Shown here one piece after another: positions 61,846 through 64,000 of a stretch of DNA of 64,000 nt. Under the pieces are notes generated by a model. That model was not told the DNA's origin. It made no database searches and saw only the letters and a list, made by a program, of their open reading frames with translations. Origin of the DNA: Topomyia yanbarensis. Taxonomy: Eukaryota > Arthropoda > Insecta > Diptera > Culicidae. Each line of letters opens with the position of its first letter. The stretch's first letter is position 1. Position numbers and translations under genes: made by a program. The stretch covers positions 1 to 64,000 of the forward strand of contig NW_026683354.1 of assembly GCF_030247195.1 (NCBI RefSeq), read 5' to 3'.

Positions 61846-62282
61846 AACAAATAGATCAAAAGAAGGCTTGCGCAACTTAAAAAGCAAACTTTCTTTCCGA
61901 AGCAATAAAAAAACCGCCCTTTTTAGGGCGACTATTTTCTTCGTATAAATAATTAAATTGTTTTACGGGCCGTGGCGCGAATAATTCTTTGTTACTGCTG
62001 CAGATGCTGGCTGCTAATACGACAGTCAAATGAATGTTTCGAAAAACCGATACAAAGATATCAGTTTCCAAATTTGCTAACTACAAAGCTGTTTGGAAAT
62101 TACCGAGCCGAATTGAATGTGTATCAACACATTTGAAGTATGTATTCTACATGTCTCCGGTTATGTGGTAGGTTTTATCCACTCATCTTTTTCTGGCAGG
62201 GTAATGATTGTAAACGCCATGGTGATCGATATTCGGAAAGGGGCACATGGAAAGCAAAAGGTTGAATACCACTGCCCTACAA

Positions 62283-64000
62283 CCTCTACTATTCCTATTC
62301 TGATCAAGATCGCAAAAATTACATTTGAATCCTATGAATTTTTTACACAAGGAAAACTGCAAAAACTGTATCATGGAGCAGATTTTTTTAATAGGAGATT
62401 TTGGGGACAAGACTTGCTATATTTTTTAAGAATTAAACATTTAAATTCTAATTTTTTTACTATAAAAAGCTAATTTCTGGTTTTCCTATGCTCCACCAGT
62501 TTATGAATGATGTATCTTTATAAGAAAGCACCTAAACGGTAAGCATACGCCTCATATAGCTCAATGGACAATTGCCATTTTCAGTGTTTCTACCTTACAT
62601 TTGTTCTGACGTTAGTACGCGTCAGGTTAACACATGCAATTTTCGGTCTGGCACGGTACGCTTTCATTCTGCGTGTGATCCCACCGTGGGTGTTCCAATT
62701 CACTCACACGCATAGCGATCGGTTAACCTACGCACGGTTATGGGCATAAAGCTCAGCAAAAACGTACGTGTTATGCAACGTGCGAATTATGCAACCATTT
62801 CCTTTTGGTCGGCCATCGATTGGCCACTCTATTCAAGCTGCATGCGTTGAGCTTGTTGGACAGGTTTCTATTGTTGTTGTTAATATGTATACTTATCGGT
62901 CCGAAGCAACGACTCCGATATCGTTTCGTAATCGTGTTCAGGGAGTTTCTTTGATGCGCATGATTCATTTCTGAAACACGATCTAGTTCAGCGGGTGGGA
63001 TCAATTTGAAGGAATAAAACTCAGTCCCGTATGTGATAGAAAATGAGTTTTCAAAAATTATATCTTGAATTTGTTTAAATATTAGATTTGGTTATTCGAT
63101 ATATTATACAAAGCATCAAGCTCAGCATTTAAACCAATTTAGATTTCTGCGGTATGTTTTCACATACATAAATTCAACTACTTTACTGTCGTGGTTGAAT
63201 TAAACCAATTCGATTTGCAGCGGATCCCGTTTACTTTTTCGACTGCTTGGTTTAATCGTGTTTGCACGGAAAATGAACTGATGCACATCAAGAATACGAA
63301 CTCCAGAAACGACAAAAAATGCAAGCCGGGGTAGAAGAGAGAGATAAAAAACTGGAACTTCAACTGAAACTTGCCGGACTGGTCCGTTTCCCGTGTTGGC
63401 CCAGCCAGTGACTCGGCTGGTGTTCGGCGGAAAGGGGCGCTCTCTGTTTCTCGCGTAGCCGTTGCGTTGCAGTGATGTTTACCTCCACCAAAGTATCTCG
63501 ACCATGTGCTATCGCTCTCAAGCGGGCTACCGGTTGTCGAGCACCGTTCATTGAAATCGGGTAGAATGGATCGGTCCGAAATGCCTACGCGCAGAACCAG
63601 GTCTTGGTGCTATTGTGTGTGCGCGAGCAATGCAATGGCATGCCATGTCTGATGGTGGAATGGTGGAATTCCAATGGCACATAATTTTGCTCTCGATCTT
63701 CGGACGTGGTTCAAAGCTGGGGGTTGCCTCGGTTGTACTTGGTCTTGGTTGGGGTCCGATGGAATCTTTGGAATGGAGGCCGTGTGTGTTTCGTTGCGAT
63801 ATCAGCTCTTACAACTTGCTACGTGAACGGATGGACGAGAAGATCGCAGTCTAATGGGAAATTGATCGAGGGTATAAGTTCAAAAATGACGATCTAGTAA
63901 ATGAGTTTTAAATTGCTATCAAGCCTATGGGTACAGTTTACTGGATGGTACGAACGGCTTTTTCGCCCACCAACCTGGTCGCAACGTTGCACATTGCTGC
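62283..64000. other. Unique-looking sequence, no gene proven
   Basis: GC rises from about 62560, and no repeat from elsewhere in the window appears. A minus-strand ATG with a good context (TTTCAATG, 63551) starts 63 open codons (MNGARQPVARLRAIAHGRDT...) with no known domain. A plus frame at 63615-63854 is also unrecognised. It could be promoter-proximal or intronic host DNA. Confidence 0.35.

Larger units (their letters stand above)
59745..62274. mobile_element. hAT-like non-autonomous element with 8-bp TSD
   Basis: The ends are CAGTGATTTTCAACC (59745-59759) and, inverted, CAGTGGTATTCAACC (62260-62274), 13 of 15 matching. The flanks CTCTACAA (59737-59744) and CCCTACAA (62275-62282) form an 8-bp TSD with one change. 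The CAGTG...TCAACC terminus is typical of hAT elements. Subterminal sequences of the two ends differ, so a chance pairing of two hAT ends is not excluded. The interior has no transposase but carries a degenerate triplication and a SINE. Confidence 0.62.

Noticed and set aside
62771..63004. Overlapping plus and minus frames of 68-77 codons
   Set aside because: They overlap on opposite strands, have no recognisable motif, and are of a length expected by chance in this composition.

Overview
The window looks like a repeat-rich stretch of a mosquito nuclear genome, most likely Aedes. The base composition is AT-rich. A tRNA-derived SINE that I recognise as Feilai is present once in full and once truncated. 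The LINE remnants include LOA-like, R1-like and CR1/Jockey-like elements. Many small inverted-repeat elements are present and several have readable target-site duplications (TSDs). I see no bacterial operons, no CRISPR array, no rRNA and no functional tRNA gene. Family names come from recalled motifs, not from a database search.

Layout. 1-4.0 kb: a LOA-like LINE (minus strand) split by a 1.76-kb terminal-inverted-repeat (TIR) element. 4.5-5.1 kb: a truncated 400-bp hAT-like element, then poly-A and (TA)n. 8.0-9.4 kb: a LINE tail, then a degenerate 164-bp satellite. 10.5-13.0 kb: an R1-like tail and a foldback element carrying a nested hAT-like insertion. 14.2 kb: a small reverse transcriptase (RT) relic. 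17.9-19.3 kb: a 7-bp minisatellite. 21.2 kb: a second foldback copy. 22.2-24.3 kb: a long-period tandem repeat. 25.4-27.8 kb: unique sequence with the best codon-biased exon candidate. 28.2-33.3 kb: a decayed LOA-like LINE head to head with a LINE ORF1. 34.7-35.8 kb: two ATTCGGCCAAACG arrays and a Harbinger-type MITE. 36.7-37.5 kb: two unrecognised open frames. 38.9-42.8 kb: a second, chimeric copy of the split-LINE TIR family. 44.5-45.2 kb: a truncated SINE beside a hairpin. 47.2-51.0 kb: four or five levels of nested elements. 51.3-53.1 kb: unique sequence with two weak exon models. 53.5-57.8 kb: several DNA elements inserted into an ancestral open frame, followed by a weak two-exon 3' gene end. 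59.7-62.3 kb: a hAT-like element with an internal triplication and a full Feilai copy. 62.3-64 kb: unique sequence.

No complete, confidently named host gene is visible. The window reads as intergenic or large-intron DNA, with a few low-confidence host exon candidates (25412-25534, 27193-27291, 36734-37078, 51355-51494, 52771-53050, 57306-57715). Most of the information is in transposon stratigraphy, because TSDs and restored reading frames give the order of several insertions.
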